Source of the DNA: Ruminococcus_G sp050944415
GTDB lineage: Bacteria; Bacillota; Clostridia; Lachnospirales; Lachnospiraceae
Reading direction: 5' to 3'
Length of the DNA stretch: 64,000 nucleotides
Assembly: GCA_050944415.1 (NCBI GenBank)
Contig: JBMNRA010000001.1
Span: 1-64,000 of the forward strand
The notes beneath the pieces were generated by a model. It was given only the letters and a program-made list of their open reading frames with translations. It did not search any database and was not told the origin of the DNA. Below are positions 1 through 6,827 of this stretch, piece by piece; the first letter of the stretch is position 1, and the number at the start of each line of letters is the position of its first letter. The translations under genes were made by a program, and so were the position numbers.

Positions 1-118
1 GGAATACATTACGTGGCTGGATATCAGTCCACGGCCTACGGATACAAGGACGTTGATCCCATTCCTGAAAGATATGGAGCGGTATCTTCCGTTTAAATAT
101 CAGGAGATTGTGGCAGAT
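1..118 (+). pseudogene. IS1182-type transposase fragment (internal piece, cut at both visible sides)
   Basis: The frame starting at base 2 is open from the window edge and reads a stretch typical of IS1182/DDE transposases, including TDTRTLIPFLKDMERYLPF and then KYQEIVAD at about 95-118. In this family the next residues are usually A-G-Y-E-S-E-E-N-Y. Here the frame runs instead into the antisense of the neighbouring tniQ remnant (VYNLSG), so the transposase is broken at about base 118. Its 5' part lies beyond the left edge. The abrupt join shows a deletion or recombination junction and not a clean insertion end. Family assignment is from recalled motif similarity. Confidence 0.7.
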
Positions 119-206
119 ATCGTATATAACCTGAGCGGATGTAGTATCTTGCAAGCAGACTGTACACAAGTTCATCCGGATAGAAACAAGGGAACTGCGC
201 TATCAT
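119..206 (-). pseudogene. tniQ: tniQ/tnsD 5' remnant (target-selection gene of the Tn7-like element), truncated
   Basis: From the ATG at 206-204 the frame reads MIAQFPCFYPDELVYSLLAR followed by YYIRSGY. The F-P-x-x-Y-P-D-E-L-x-Y-S-x-x-A-R-Y signature is characteristic of the N-terminus of TniQ/TnsD proteins, which choose the target site for Tn7-like transposition. The ATG overlaps the tnsC stop in an ATGA arrangement, so it was the fourth gene of the tnsABC-tniQ operon. After about 27 codons the sequence becomes transposase-derived DNA, and the frame stops at 93. The zinc-binding and target-recognition parts are gone from this copy. Without TniQ the remaining TnsABC machinery would lack its normal target selector, unless another copy exists outside the window. 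Confidence 0.8.
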
Positions 207-1474
207 ACCGTCACCTCCTCCACAAGATAATGCTCTTTCAACAGTTCTGCCATATCCAGTTTTTCCGTTCTGGCACACTTAGCCAGCTCCAAAATGGATG
301 GCGATTCTCTTAGCTCTCCTACCTTTGGTTTTTCAATACAAGTTTCTCTCCCCTCTCCCTGTATCACTGCCCCAACAGGAACTCTTTTCTTTCTCCTGGA
401 AGTCTGGCTTTTCTGCGCTACAGAGGGCTGGAGATATCCGTGAAGAAACGTAAGTCTTTTCTGGTATGCCTCATGAAGCACAGACAGATCCAGCTTCTCT
501 TTCCCGCTCCCTATCGCAAGCTCCTGCGCGTCATGTATCAGGGCTACCACCACTGACACAATCCCGGCCGAATGTTCATAAAGCCATTCGGTAATAGCTG
601 GTGTAAGCTCTGTTTTCTCCCGTACATACTGGTAACGGAACACCTCTTTGCAGAACAATTCAAAATATGCATCATAGGGCATCGCCAGATATTGCAGCCC
701 TACAGACCTTCTTGCCAGCTGCATAGCCTGCTCAAAGAAGGGAATGCACTCCGGTGTACCCACCATACCAACCGCAATCCCGCTGTTATTAATCAGCTGC
801 GTCAAAGAACCAACCAAGCTTTTCCCGTTCTTGGAATTCACCACATTCTGTATCTCATCGACAATCAGTAGCCCGATATGATTCAAGGCCACCTGGGATA
901 CCGAGCCAATCAGCATATCCGTGGTCGCCCTTGCCCGCAATGCCGCCGGATAGTAGTGACTTTCCAAAGCCTCATCTACCTTTCTTAAAATTTCCAGCAA
1001 GAGTCCTTTCACGGAAGAATCAAAGGGACATTGCACCGTCACACAGGGAAGAATCTTCCCATACGTTTCGGTACGCTCGATAACCTGGTTTTCCGTCATT
1101 AAATCGATTGCCCGATGGATCGCAGAACTTTTCCCGATTCCAGATGTTCCGATGATGGTAAACGAATCCGTGCCGCCGAGAATCCCCCGGGATTCCTGGT
1201 TCCGGATGGCCCTGCCGTTTTGATTTTGCTGCTGAACCGCCGCTTGCGTCTCTTTTTTCTGTACCGACCGCAGCAAGGATAAATAAAGCTTGAAATAGAT
1301 TTCCGTACTCATCTGCGATGGGATGTAAAGCTGATACAAGTCGGACAGTCGCACCAGCCGTACCGTCCGGCTCTCATACCGGATTGCTTCCTCATACTTG
1401 GGATAAACAGACAGCGCATCTACCAACTCCTGCCCTGTTTTCATCTCCGGTATCTTCATAACGATTTCATTCAT
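203..1474 (-). CDS. tnsC: TnsC/TniB-like AAA+ transposition regulator
   Basis: AAA+ ATPase that links target selection to the TnsAB transposase in Tn7-like elements. The Walker A motif GTSGIGKSS lies near residues 112-120 (counting from an upstream GTG at 1483) and a Walker B LLIVDE about 100 residues later, followed by the sensor-type sequence GMVGTPE. Length (about 423 residues) fits the small TnsC/TniB class of Firmicutes. I chose the ATG at 1474 because GGGAGG lies 8 nt upstream; the GTG at 1483 overlaps that site. Its start lies inside the 3' end of tnsB, and its stop overlaps the tniQ start, indicating translational coupling. The basic C-terminal region (about residues 350-370) could contact DNA or the transposase. 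Confidence 0.9.
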   Translation of the reverse strand: MNEIVMKIPEMKTGQELVDALSVYPKYEEAIRYESRTVRLVRLSDLYQLYIPSQMSTEIYFKLYLSLLRSVQKKETQAAVQQQNQNGRAIRNQESRGILGGTDSFTIIGTSGIGKSSAIHRAIDLMTENQVIERTETYGKILPCVTVQCPFDSSVKGLLLEILRKVDEALESHYYPAALRARATTDMLIGSVSQVALNHIGLLIVDEIQNVVNSKNGKSLVGSLTQLINNSGIAVGMVGTPECIPFFEQAMQLARRSVGLQYLAMPYDAYFELFCKEVFRYQYVREKTELTPAITEWLYEHSAGIVSVVVALIHDAQELAIGSGKEKLDLSVLHEAYQKRLTFLHGYLQPSVAQKSQTSRRKKRVPVGAVIQGEGRETCIEKPKVGELRESPSILELAKCARTEKLDMAELLKEHYLVEEVTV

Positions 1475-3290
1475 GGAAAACACCTCCCAGATAATCTTTA
1501 TGTACTTTCTTCTGTTCCCTCTGGCGGTTTTCCCTTATTCCTTTTATGTTTCCTTCTTGTCTGGCATATGCCGTCAGACAGATCGTTTCAATGTCCCTAG
1601 AAAGATTGACTTTCGCCTGCTCCTGGATGCTCCTATTTGCCTTTATAACCGCCTTATGGCCCGATTTTAAGGTTTCTGCCTCCAACAGTGTTTTTCCCTT
1701 ATATCGGCTTTCTATGAGATCAAAGGGTATATAAGATCCATCATCCACAACCCACACTACAGAAACATTATCTGGGTTATAGGCCGTTTCTACCACACCA
1801 CCTGACAGATATTTTTCCATGTAATTCCCATTCTTGTACCGCATACCGTTCACTTTCAGCCCCTGCCTGGTGAATTTCCCCTGTACCCTGGGAAGAAGTG
1901 TTAAAATCAGTTCTTCACGGCTGATTGAAAGCAGGTCTGTCCCAGGCTGGCTCACGCCATACTTCCAGATGGAAGAAGAGAACGGCCCGACTTTCTCCTG
2001 TATCATTTCTGGTGTGTAGGTATAACCCTCCACTACCCGTTTAGAGTTATAGTAACGGATACAGTGTAGAAGTATTGTTTCAAACTGATGCATAGTCAGA
2101 CAGGCATCTCTCCGATAATCATGCTTGCCTCTTTGTTTAAAATCCGGTTCCACCACACCCTTCCCCTTTAAATACGGTTTATAGTATCCTTGTATTAAAT
2201 CAAAGAACTTCTCCACTGGGCCTTTCAGCTCCGGCCGATAAGCTGGAAGATGGATCAGCGTCACACCCAATTCGGTTATCTGAGAAAACGTTTCTGACAC
2301 ATATTCGCTACCCATATCCGTTACCAAAGTCCCCGGAAGTTTATCACAAGGCCAATCTTCCTCCTGTATGGCAATGCCAAACTGTCTGCAATGCTCCTGC
2401 TTATCTGCAATCACGTTCAGCAAAAGCCCCCGCAGACTATAAGTTCCCCCTTCCCAGGACAAAGCATAACCGCAGCATAGACCGCTGTAGGCATCCATAC
2501 AAGCTGTTAAAATCGGCCTTCCCACCACGCCGCCTGATTCATTCACAAGATAGATATCGCATATGGTAGCATCCAGCATCCCGACACCTACGTGGGAAGC
2601 AAATTCCTGTACCCCATCTCCCAGAAGTGGTCTGTGGTTCCTCTGGTAATCCTTGATACCATTCCTTGTAATATAGTAGGTCTGCAGGTTCCGGTGTTTC
2701 TTTTCGAAATAGCGGAACTGGTGAATGGACGGCCGGTTAGACAAAAGCCTCCCCTTTTCATCACAGTATTTCTCCCGTATCATCAGCATGTAGGCGGTCG
2801 TCAGGCTGTTCCTATGCTGGGTATAATAAAACTTGTTCAGCCCCCAGCGCATATTTTTCTCAGCCTCGTTGAGTTCCCGTTTCTTTTTTTGTTTTGGGCA
2901 AAAGGCAGCCTCATTCTGATACACTAAATATAGGCATAAATACTTCCGGATGGTTTGCTTGCTCACGCCTTTTTCTGCCGCAAGCCGATTGATCACATAA
3001 TTCCGTTGCTTTTCCTTAGACACATAAGGAAGGACAGGCGCTATCAACGTATAATGTTCCCGTATAAACCGCCTGCTTTCCATATCCAGGGAATCAATAT
3101 CTGGTATAGTGATACCTGTCTCTTTCAATAATTCCTCTTCGCTGCATAACGTATAAGAATCCAGAAAAGCTAGGCAAACCCACTTAGGCATAGACCGCTT
3201 TACGCAATCGATCACAAATACCCTTTCTCCTTTCTGCTCCAAAACACGTACCATTCTGTTTTCGGATTTCCATAATTCATTTTTCTGCAT
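1467..3290 (-). CDS. tnsB: TnsB-like DDE transposase (Mu/TniA type)
   Basis: Transposase that binds the element ends and carries out 3'-end strand joining. The 607-residue protein has an N-terminal helical DNA-binding region (about 95-125, VINRLAAEKGVSKQTIRKYL looks like a helix-turn-helix), an RNase H-fold catalytic core and a C-terminal Mu-type beta-barrel. The catalytic triad is visible as D240 (GMLDATICD), D325 (LVTDMGSEYV) and E360 (LPAYRPELKGPVEKFFD), with the expected 35-residue D-E spacing. It overlaps tnsA by 14 bp and tnsC by 8-17 bp. Full length and apparently intact. Confidence 0.93.
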   Translation of the reverse strand: MQKNELWKSENRMVRVLEQKGERVFVIDCVKRSMPKWVCLAFLDSYTLCSEEELLKETGITIPDIDSLDMESRRFIREHYTLIAPVLPYVSKEKQRNYVINRLAAEKGVSKQTIRKYLCLYLVYQNEAAFCPKQKKKRELNEAEKNMRWGLNKFYYTQHRNSLTTAYMLMIREKYCDEKGRLLSNRPSIHQFRYFEKKHRNLQTYYITRNGIKDYQRNHRPLLGDGVQEFASHVGVGMLDATICDIYLVNESGGVVGRPILTACMDAYSGLCCGYALSWEGGTYSLRGLLLNVIADKQEHCRQFGIAIQEEDWPCDKLPGTLVTDMGSEYVSETFSQITELGVTLIHLPAYRPELKGPVEKFFDLIQGYYKPYLKGKGVVEPDFKQRGKHDYRRDACLTMHQFETILLHCIRYYNSKRVVEGYTYTPEMIQEKVGPFSSSIWKYGVSQPGTDLLSISREELILTLLPRVQGKFTRQGLKVNGMRYKNGNYMEKYLSGGVVETAYNPDNVSVVWVVDDGSYIPFDLIESRYKGKTLLEAETLKSGHKAVIKANRSIQEQAKVNLSRDIETICLTAYARQEGNIKGIRENRQREQKKVHKDYLGGVFHE

Positions 3291-3624
3291 CGATCACCAG
3301 CCCCCAATCTGCAACACCACGCTTAATCCAGTATTCCCGGCTTATATCCAACAGTCTCACCGTCATCGGCTTCGTCAGGTATTTCCGGTTCACACATTCC
3401 CGCACCATAAGATCTCCGTTTGATTTTACACAGACGAAATCAGAAGTGTATTCCCCGGCAGATAATCCGTCTAACGGCACATGACACCGAATTTCCTTTA
3501 TCTCCTCATATTCCTGTAGCCTATCCGCGTACCTTGACTGAATTTCATCATACAGCCTGCATACTTCCCTGCATTTTCCCAGAGTACGTTTTTCGCATCT
3601 TCCCTTGTAGTTTCTTTTTCTCAC
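3277..3624 (-). CDS. tnsA: TnsA-like endonuclease subunit
   Basis: In heteromeric Tn7 transposases TnsA makes the 5' cuts that free the element. Here the conserved core reads SDFVCVKSNGDLMVRE followed by CVNRKYLTKPM. The Asp of YTSDF and the Glu of VREC occupy the expected D...E positions, but the usual Q/E-x-K does not appear (E-C-V; the next Lys is five residues on), so nuclease activity is uncertain. A frame open to ATG 3699 exists, but its first 25 codons run through the TTCCCAAAAAC repeats. A GTG at 3624 follows an AAAGGG site and gives VRKRNYKGRCEKRTLGKC, the usual start of this family, so I prefer it (115 residues). First gene of tnsABC-tniQ. Confidence 0.8.
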   Translation of the reverse strand: MRKRNYKGRCEKRTLGKCREVCRLYDEIQSRYADRLQEYEEIKEIRCHVPLDGLSAGEYTSDFVCVKSNGDLMVRECVNRKYLTKPMTVRLLDISREYWIKRGVADWGLVIDAEK

Positions 3625-3655
3625 AGTTCCATCCGCCCTTTCATACTTCCAAGAC

Positions 3656-3798
3656 TTCCCAAAAACGTTCCCAAAAACAGAAGATTTTCCCAAAAACACA
3701 GTTTTTCCTTCCCAGATTCATTTTTGGGGATTTCCCCAGAATCCCGTTAACCCTTGTATTTACTAAGAAAAACAGGCTTTTCTCCTTTTCCCAAAAGC
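3656..3798. repeat. TTCCCAAAAAC repeats upstream of tnsA (possible TnsB-binding sites)
   Basis: TTCCCAAAAAC occurs at 3656-3666, 3668-3678 and 3687-3697, with a variant TTCCCAAAAGC at 3788-3798. All are in the same orientation. A second motif, (C/T)CCGTTA, occurs at 3743-3749, 3834-3840 and 3857-3864. Repeated short sites between tnsA and the element terminus are what Tn7-like ends look like, where TnsB binds several copies. The assignment is inferred from position and repetition only. Confidence 0.5.
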
Positions 3799-3959
3799 AC
3801 CCTTTGAAAAAAGCTCTATGTTCCTTCGTAAACCCCGTTAGCGTGTTTTTCGCAAACTCCGTTATCCTCTCCCTCTCTTTCCTCTGCACCTATTCCACCA
3901 GGCATTCCTACAAGAATTCCGTCTCCGGTTTCCGCAGGCAGATCCTGTCAGCGGTGTCT

Positions 3960-4014
3960 AGTCACAGTGTTTGTGAAGTCTCAAAAATGTCGATTTTTCA
4001 AGGCTTCTGGCACA
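3960..4014. mobile_element. Candidate terminus (tnsA-side end) of the Tn7-like element
   Basis: Tn7-like ends start with 5'-TGT. Read on the minus strand, the sequence beginning at 4014 is TGTGCCAGAAGCC, followed by AT-rich DNA with a near-palindrome at 3984-3999. This lies just outside the guaA terminator (4037-4076), as expected for insertion downstream of guaA. I cannot see the other terminus or the target duplication, so the exact boundary is a guess. Another ACA trinucleotide at 4017-4019 is a few bases away. No gene is evident between 3700 and 4177. Confidence 0.3.
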
Positions 4015-4036
4015 AAACAGCGATAGCAGAAGACTG

Positions 4037-4076
4037 AAAAAACAGACCTCAAAGGGATAACTCTCTTCAAGGTCTG
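4037..4076 (-). terminator. Rho-independent terminator of guaA
   Basis: On the minus strand CAGACCT (4076-4070) pairs with AGGTCTG (4049-4043), extended inward by several further pairs, and is followed by a run of T (4042-4037). It lies about 100 nt past the guaA stop. Confidence 0.8.
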
Positions 4077-4177
4077 CTCGTTTATTTCTTCTCTATATTT
4101 CTGTGTTCAGGTTCCTTGCTGAAGATAACGGACTTTACGAAAAGTACGCTAATGATAATTGTGAAGGAACATGTCTG

Positions 4178-5719
4178 TTACTCAAACTCAATCGTTCCCG
4201 GCGGTTTACTGGTCAGATCATACATGACTCGATTCACGCCTTTCACTTCATTAACAATTCTATTTGTTACTTTAAACAATACCTCATACGGGATTTCTGC
4301 CGCTTCCGCTGTCATAAAATCGCTGGTAGTAACGGCACGCAGGGCGACTGCATAGTCATAAGTTCGTTCATCTCCCATAACTCCCACGGAACGCATATTG
4401 GTAAGTCCGGCAAAATACTGGCCAAGTTCCTTATCCACTCCGGCTCTGGCTACTTCTTCCCGGTAGATGGCATCGGCATCCTGTACGATTTTCACCTTTT
4501 CTGCCGTTACTTCACCCACAATACGGATTCCAAGTCCCGGTCCCGGGAATGGCTGACGAAATACCAGGTATTCCGGAATCCCCAGTTCCAGTCCTGCTTT
4601 ACGCACCTCATCCTTGAAAAGCAGACGCAGCGGTTCGATAATTTCCTTAAAATCCACATAATCCGGAAGGCCTCCCACATTGTGATGGCTTTTAATCACA
4701 GCGGATTTTCCAAGGCCTGACTCAATGACATCAGGGTAAATGGTTCCCTGCACCAGGAAATCCACAGCACCGATCTTTTTGGCTTCTTCTTCAAAAACCC
4801 GGATGAATTCTTCCCCGATAATTTTTCTTTTCTTCTCCGGTTCCGTTACACCAGCCAGTTTTTTGTAAAAACGGTCCTGAGCGTTTACCCGGATAAAGTT
4901 CAGATCATAGGGGCCGTCCGGTCCAAATACAGCTTCCACTTCGTCACCTTCATTTTTCCGCAGAAGGCCGTGATCCACAAAAACGCAGGTCAGCTGTTTT
5001 CCGATGGCTTTTGCCATCATAACGGCTGCCACAGAGGAATCCACACCGCCGGACAGGGCGCAGAGTGCTTTTCCATTTCCAACTTTTTCGCGGATAGCCT
5101 TTATAGATTCTTCTACAAAGGAGTCCATTTTCCAGCTTCCGCTGCAGCCGCATACGCCATAGACAAAGCTGGCCAGCATCTGTTTTCCCTCCCGGGTATG
5201 CATAACTTCCGGATGGAACTGAGTCGCATACAGTCTGCGCTCAGCATTTTCCATGGCTGCCACCGGGCATACCGGTGTGGAAGCAGTAATACGGAATCCT
5301 TCCGGCGCCTGGGAAATATAGTCCGTGTGGCTCATCCAGCAGATTGTTTTTGGTGATACGTCTTTAAAAAGTACAGAACTTTTGTCCACATCTACCTCTG
5401 TTTTGCCGTATTCGCTTACCGGTGCGGTTTCTACTTTTCCGCCCAGCAGATAGGCCATCAGCTGGGAACCGTAGCAGATGCCGAGAATGGGAATCCCCAG
5501 TTCAAAGATTTCCGTGCTGTAACGCGGAGAATCTTCTCCGTAAACACTGTTGGGGCCCCCTGTGAAAATGATTCCTTTGGGATTCATTTCCTTTATTTTT
5601 TCAATATCAAGTGTGTAAGGATGTACTTCCGCATATACGTTACATTCCCGGACTCTTCGGGCAATCAACTGATTATACTGTCCGCCGAAGTCCAGGACAA
5701 TGATCATTTCTCTTTCCAC
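4178..5719 (-). CDS. guaA: GMP synthase (glutamine-hydrolysing)
   Basis: Converts XMP to GMP using glutamine and ATP, the last step of guanine nucleotide synthesis. The 513-residue protein has an N-terminal class I glutamine amidotransferase domain with nucleophile Cys in GICYGSQ and His-x-Glu in FHPEVMH. The ATP pyrophosphatase domain follows with P-loop ALSGGVDSS, then the C-terminal dimerisation domain ending NEVKGVNRVMYDLTSKPPGT. The start is a GTG at 5719 with AGGAGG seven nt upstream; an ATG four codons on is a less well-spaced alternative. It is monocistronic between its own promoter and terminator. It sits between the Tn7-like end and the cas operon. The 3' end of guaA is a known integration hotspot for genomic islands. 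Confidence 0.98.
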   Translation of the reverse strand: MEREMIIVLDFGGQYNQLIARRVRECNVYAEVHPYTLDIEKIKEMNPKGIIFTGGPNSVYGEDSPRYSTEIFELGIPILGICYGSQLMAYLLGGKVETAPVSEYGKTEVDVDKSSVLFKDVSPKTICWMSHTDYISQAPEGFRITASTPVCPVAAMENAERRLYATQFHPEVMHTREGKQMLASFVYGVCGCSGSWKMDSFVEESIKAIREKVGNGKALCALSGGVDSSVAAVMMAKAIGKQLTCVFVDHGLLRKNEGDEVEAVFGPDGPYDLNFIRVNAQDRFYKKLAGVTEPEKKRKIIGEEFIRVFEEEAKKIGAVDFLVQGTIYPDVIESGLGKSAVIKSHHNVGGLPDYVDFKEIIEPLRLLFKDEVRKAGLELGIPEYLVFRQPFPGPGLGIRIVGEVTAEKVKIVQDADAIYREEVARAGVDKELGQYFAGLTNMRSVGVMGDERTYDYAVALRAVTTSDFMTAEAAEIPYEVLFKVTNRIVNEVKGVNRVMYDLTSKPPGTIEFE

Positions 5720-5777
5720 GTATTTTCCTCCTGACTGTAAAATTCCTTTCTGGGATTTTTTTACCTAATACCATTTT

Positions 5778-5806
5778 ATTATAGAGGAAAGGTTCCTCCT
5801 TGGCAA
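5778..5806 (-). promoter_or_regulatory. guaA promoter (sigma-A type)
   Basis: Minus strand: -35 TTGCCA (5806-5801), 17-bp spacer, -10 TATAAT (5783-5778), about 60 nt upstream of the guaA start. I looked for a purine riboswitch or T-box in the leader and saw none. Confidence 0.8.
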
Positions 5807-5823
5807 CATTTTTCATAATTGCC

Positions 5824-5841
5824 CTGCCGCTTTAGCGGCAG
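5824..5841. other. Perfect hairpin upstream of the guaA promoter
   Basis: CTGCCGC-TTTA-GCGGCAG is a perfect 7-bp stem, extended by one C-G pair. No T-run follows on either strand, so it is not a typical terminator. It lies 35 nt beyond the second CRISPR-like repeat in the direction of cas transcription and could end or stabilise that transcript. Confidence 0.5.
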
Positions 5842-5863
5842 GATTATCATTTCCATAACCGTC

Positions 5864-5965
5864 ATTTCTACTCATGTGCCCTTCGGGCACAACTTCACAC
5901 TAAAAAGGTGTAATATATGCTATGATAAAGCCATTTCTACTCCCGTGCAGTCCCGCACGTCTGAC
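5864..5965 (-). CRISPR. Candidate two-repeat, one-spacer CRISPR array downstream of cas7
   Basis: Reading the minus strand, two 33-nt units lie at 5965-5933 and 5896-5864 with a period of 69 nt and a 36-nt interval. Both end in the identical GAGTAGAAAT, close to the ATTGAAAT end of type I-C repeats. Both have a stem just before it: GTGC/GCAC in the first and GTGCCC/GGGCAC in the second. The stem sequences differ but each pairs with itself. The first unit begins with GTC, as type I-C repeats do, four nt after the cas7 stop. Unit and spacer lengths fit type I-C. Only about half of the 33 positions are identical, so this is a degenerate mini-array or a structured RNA resembling one. Confidence 0.5.
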
Positions 5966-5969
5966 ATAT

Positions 5970-6827
5970 TTATATTTTTTTCAGCAGTTTTACCCCTGGC
6001 GGCATGTTTTCCTCCACCATTATTTCATAATCCTGAAAGGCTCGGGGAACGCCCGTCTTTTTCTCTCTTACGGATATTTTTTCAAAAAGCAGATGGGAGG
6101 GATAATTTCCCAGCACGCTGTCGTGCTGAAATACATACAAGCCCCGCATGCACATTTTCCCACGGGCCGCGCTGTGGTCATATTCAAACATATTGATGAT
6201 CGCCGTCCACAACAGCTCCAGATCTTCCTGTGACATATCCGTTGACTTATTGGCAAGCGCCGCTGACACATAGCCTTCCGCCCGGTACAGTCCGTAAGGA
6301 ATTACGCTCTTTCGTCCGATCTCTATATCCCCTGTCTCCGACCTCTCCTCCGTAGTACGGGCATAGCGGGTAATGGTCACTTCCTGAATATTAATGGGTG
6401 ACAAGCTCCTGGCAAAATTTATCTGTACCGGTCCCCGTACTCTGCCGCAGGGATTCTCACCTGTAGCCATCAGCGCGCCGAAAACCCTTACATCATAATA
6501 ATTCCTGCACATATACTGCCGTGCCTTCTCCACATCCGTACTGTTTTTCCCTTTATTTTTCAGTTTCAGTCCTTCCTCCTGATAAGCCTGGGCAAATTTA
6601 ACATTTAACGGACGATCCGGTTTCACCAGTATATGATATCCCGGCTCCCCTTCTTTCACCAGTTCTATGTAATTTCTGATTTTTCTTTTCAGGCACACAT
6701 CAGTAATAAATCCATGGCCGGACTCCACATCTATTCTGGGTGCATTGCCTGCGTCCGGATCTCCATTGGGATTTCCATTTTCCACATCAAAAAGCATGAC
6801 AAAATCATACCGGTTCTTCAACGCCAT
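5970..6827 (-). CDS. cas7: Type I-C Cascade backbone protein Cas7 (Csd2)
   Basis: RNA-binding backbone subunit that polymerises along the crRNA. The N-terminus (MALKNRYDFVMLFDVENGNP, then NGDPDAGNAPRID) is the Csd2 signature. Further conserved blocks are VRVFGALM and CGRVRGPVQI near residues 115-135 and EYDHSAARG near 220. The 285-residue length is normal. I chose ATG 6827 because AAGGAG lies 8 nt upstream; an upstream extension would read through the cas8c end. It overlaps cas8c by 23 bp and is last of the four-gene operon. The CRISPR-like repeats follow directly. No cas4, cas1 or cas2 follows where type I-C operons normally carry them. Confidence 0.95.
   Translation of the reverse strand: MALKNRYDFVMLFDVENGNPNGDPDAGNAPRIDVESGHGFITDVCLKRKIRNYIELVKEGEPGYHILVKPDRPLNVKFAQAYQEEGLKLKNKGKNSTDVEKARQYMCRNYYDVRVFGALMATGENPCGRVRGPVQINFARSLSPINIQEVTITRYARTTEERSETGDIEIGRKSVIPYGLYRAEGYVSAALANKSTDMSQEDLELLWTAIINMFEYDHSAARGKMCMRGLYVFQHDSVLGNYPSHLLFEKISVREKKTGVPRAFQDYEIMVEENMPPGVKLLKKI

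Larger units (their letters stand above)
1..4014. mobile_element. Tn7-like transposon, tnsABC(tniQ) end, inserted downstream of guaA
   Basis: The order tnsA-tnsB-tnsC-tniQ, all leftward and overlapping, with tnsA nearest the attachment gene, is the standard layout of a Tn7-like right end. The element lies immediately past the guaA terminator, so the 3' end of guaA is the probable attachment region. The left end and any cargo are beyond base 1. The element appears damaged: tniQ is truncated and replaced by an IS1182-like transposase fragment. Confidence 0.7.

Noticed and set aside
3420..4037. 205-codon plus-strand frame across the Tn7-like end
   Set aside because: It runs antisense to tnsA and through the end repeats, is rich in Phe/Ser/Lys without family features and has no ribosome site.
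5824..5841. Third hairpin considered as a third CRISPR repeat
   Set aside because: It lies 50 nt, not 69 nt, from the second unit, and the GAGTAGAAAT end is not present. I list it only as a hairpin.
5897..5932. Partial matches of the candidate spacer to 19632-19655 and 19780-19800
   Set aside because: Eleven to twelve shared bases in AT-rich promoter-like DNA (TATCATAGC and ATATxACACC), without a seed match next to a PAM. Chance similarity is more likely than self-targeting.
5720..5969. Purine riboswitch or other leader upstream of guaA
   Set aside because: The leader between the promoter and start is about 55 nt and lacks the conserved three-way junction sequences.
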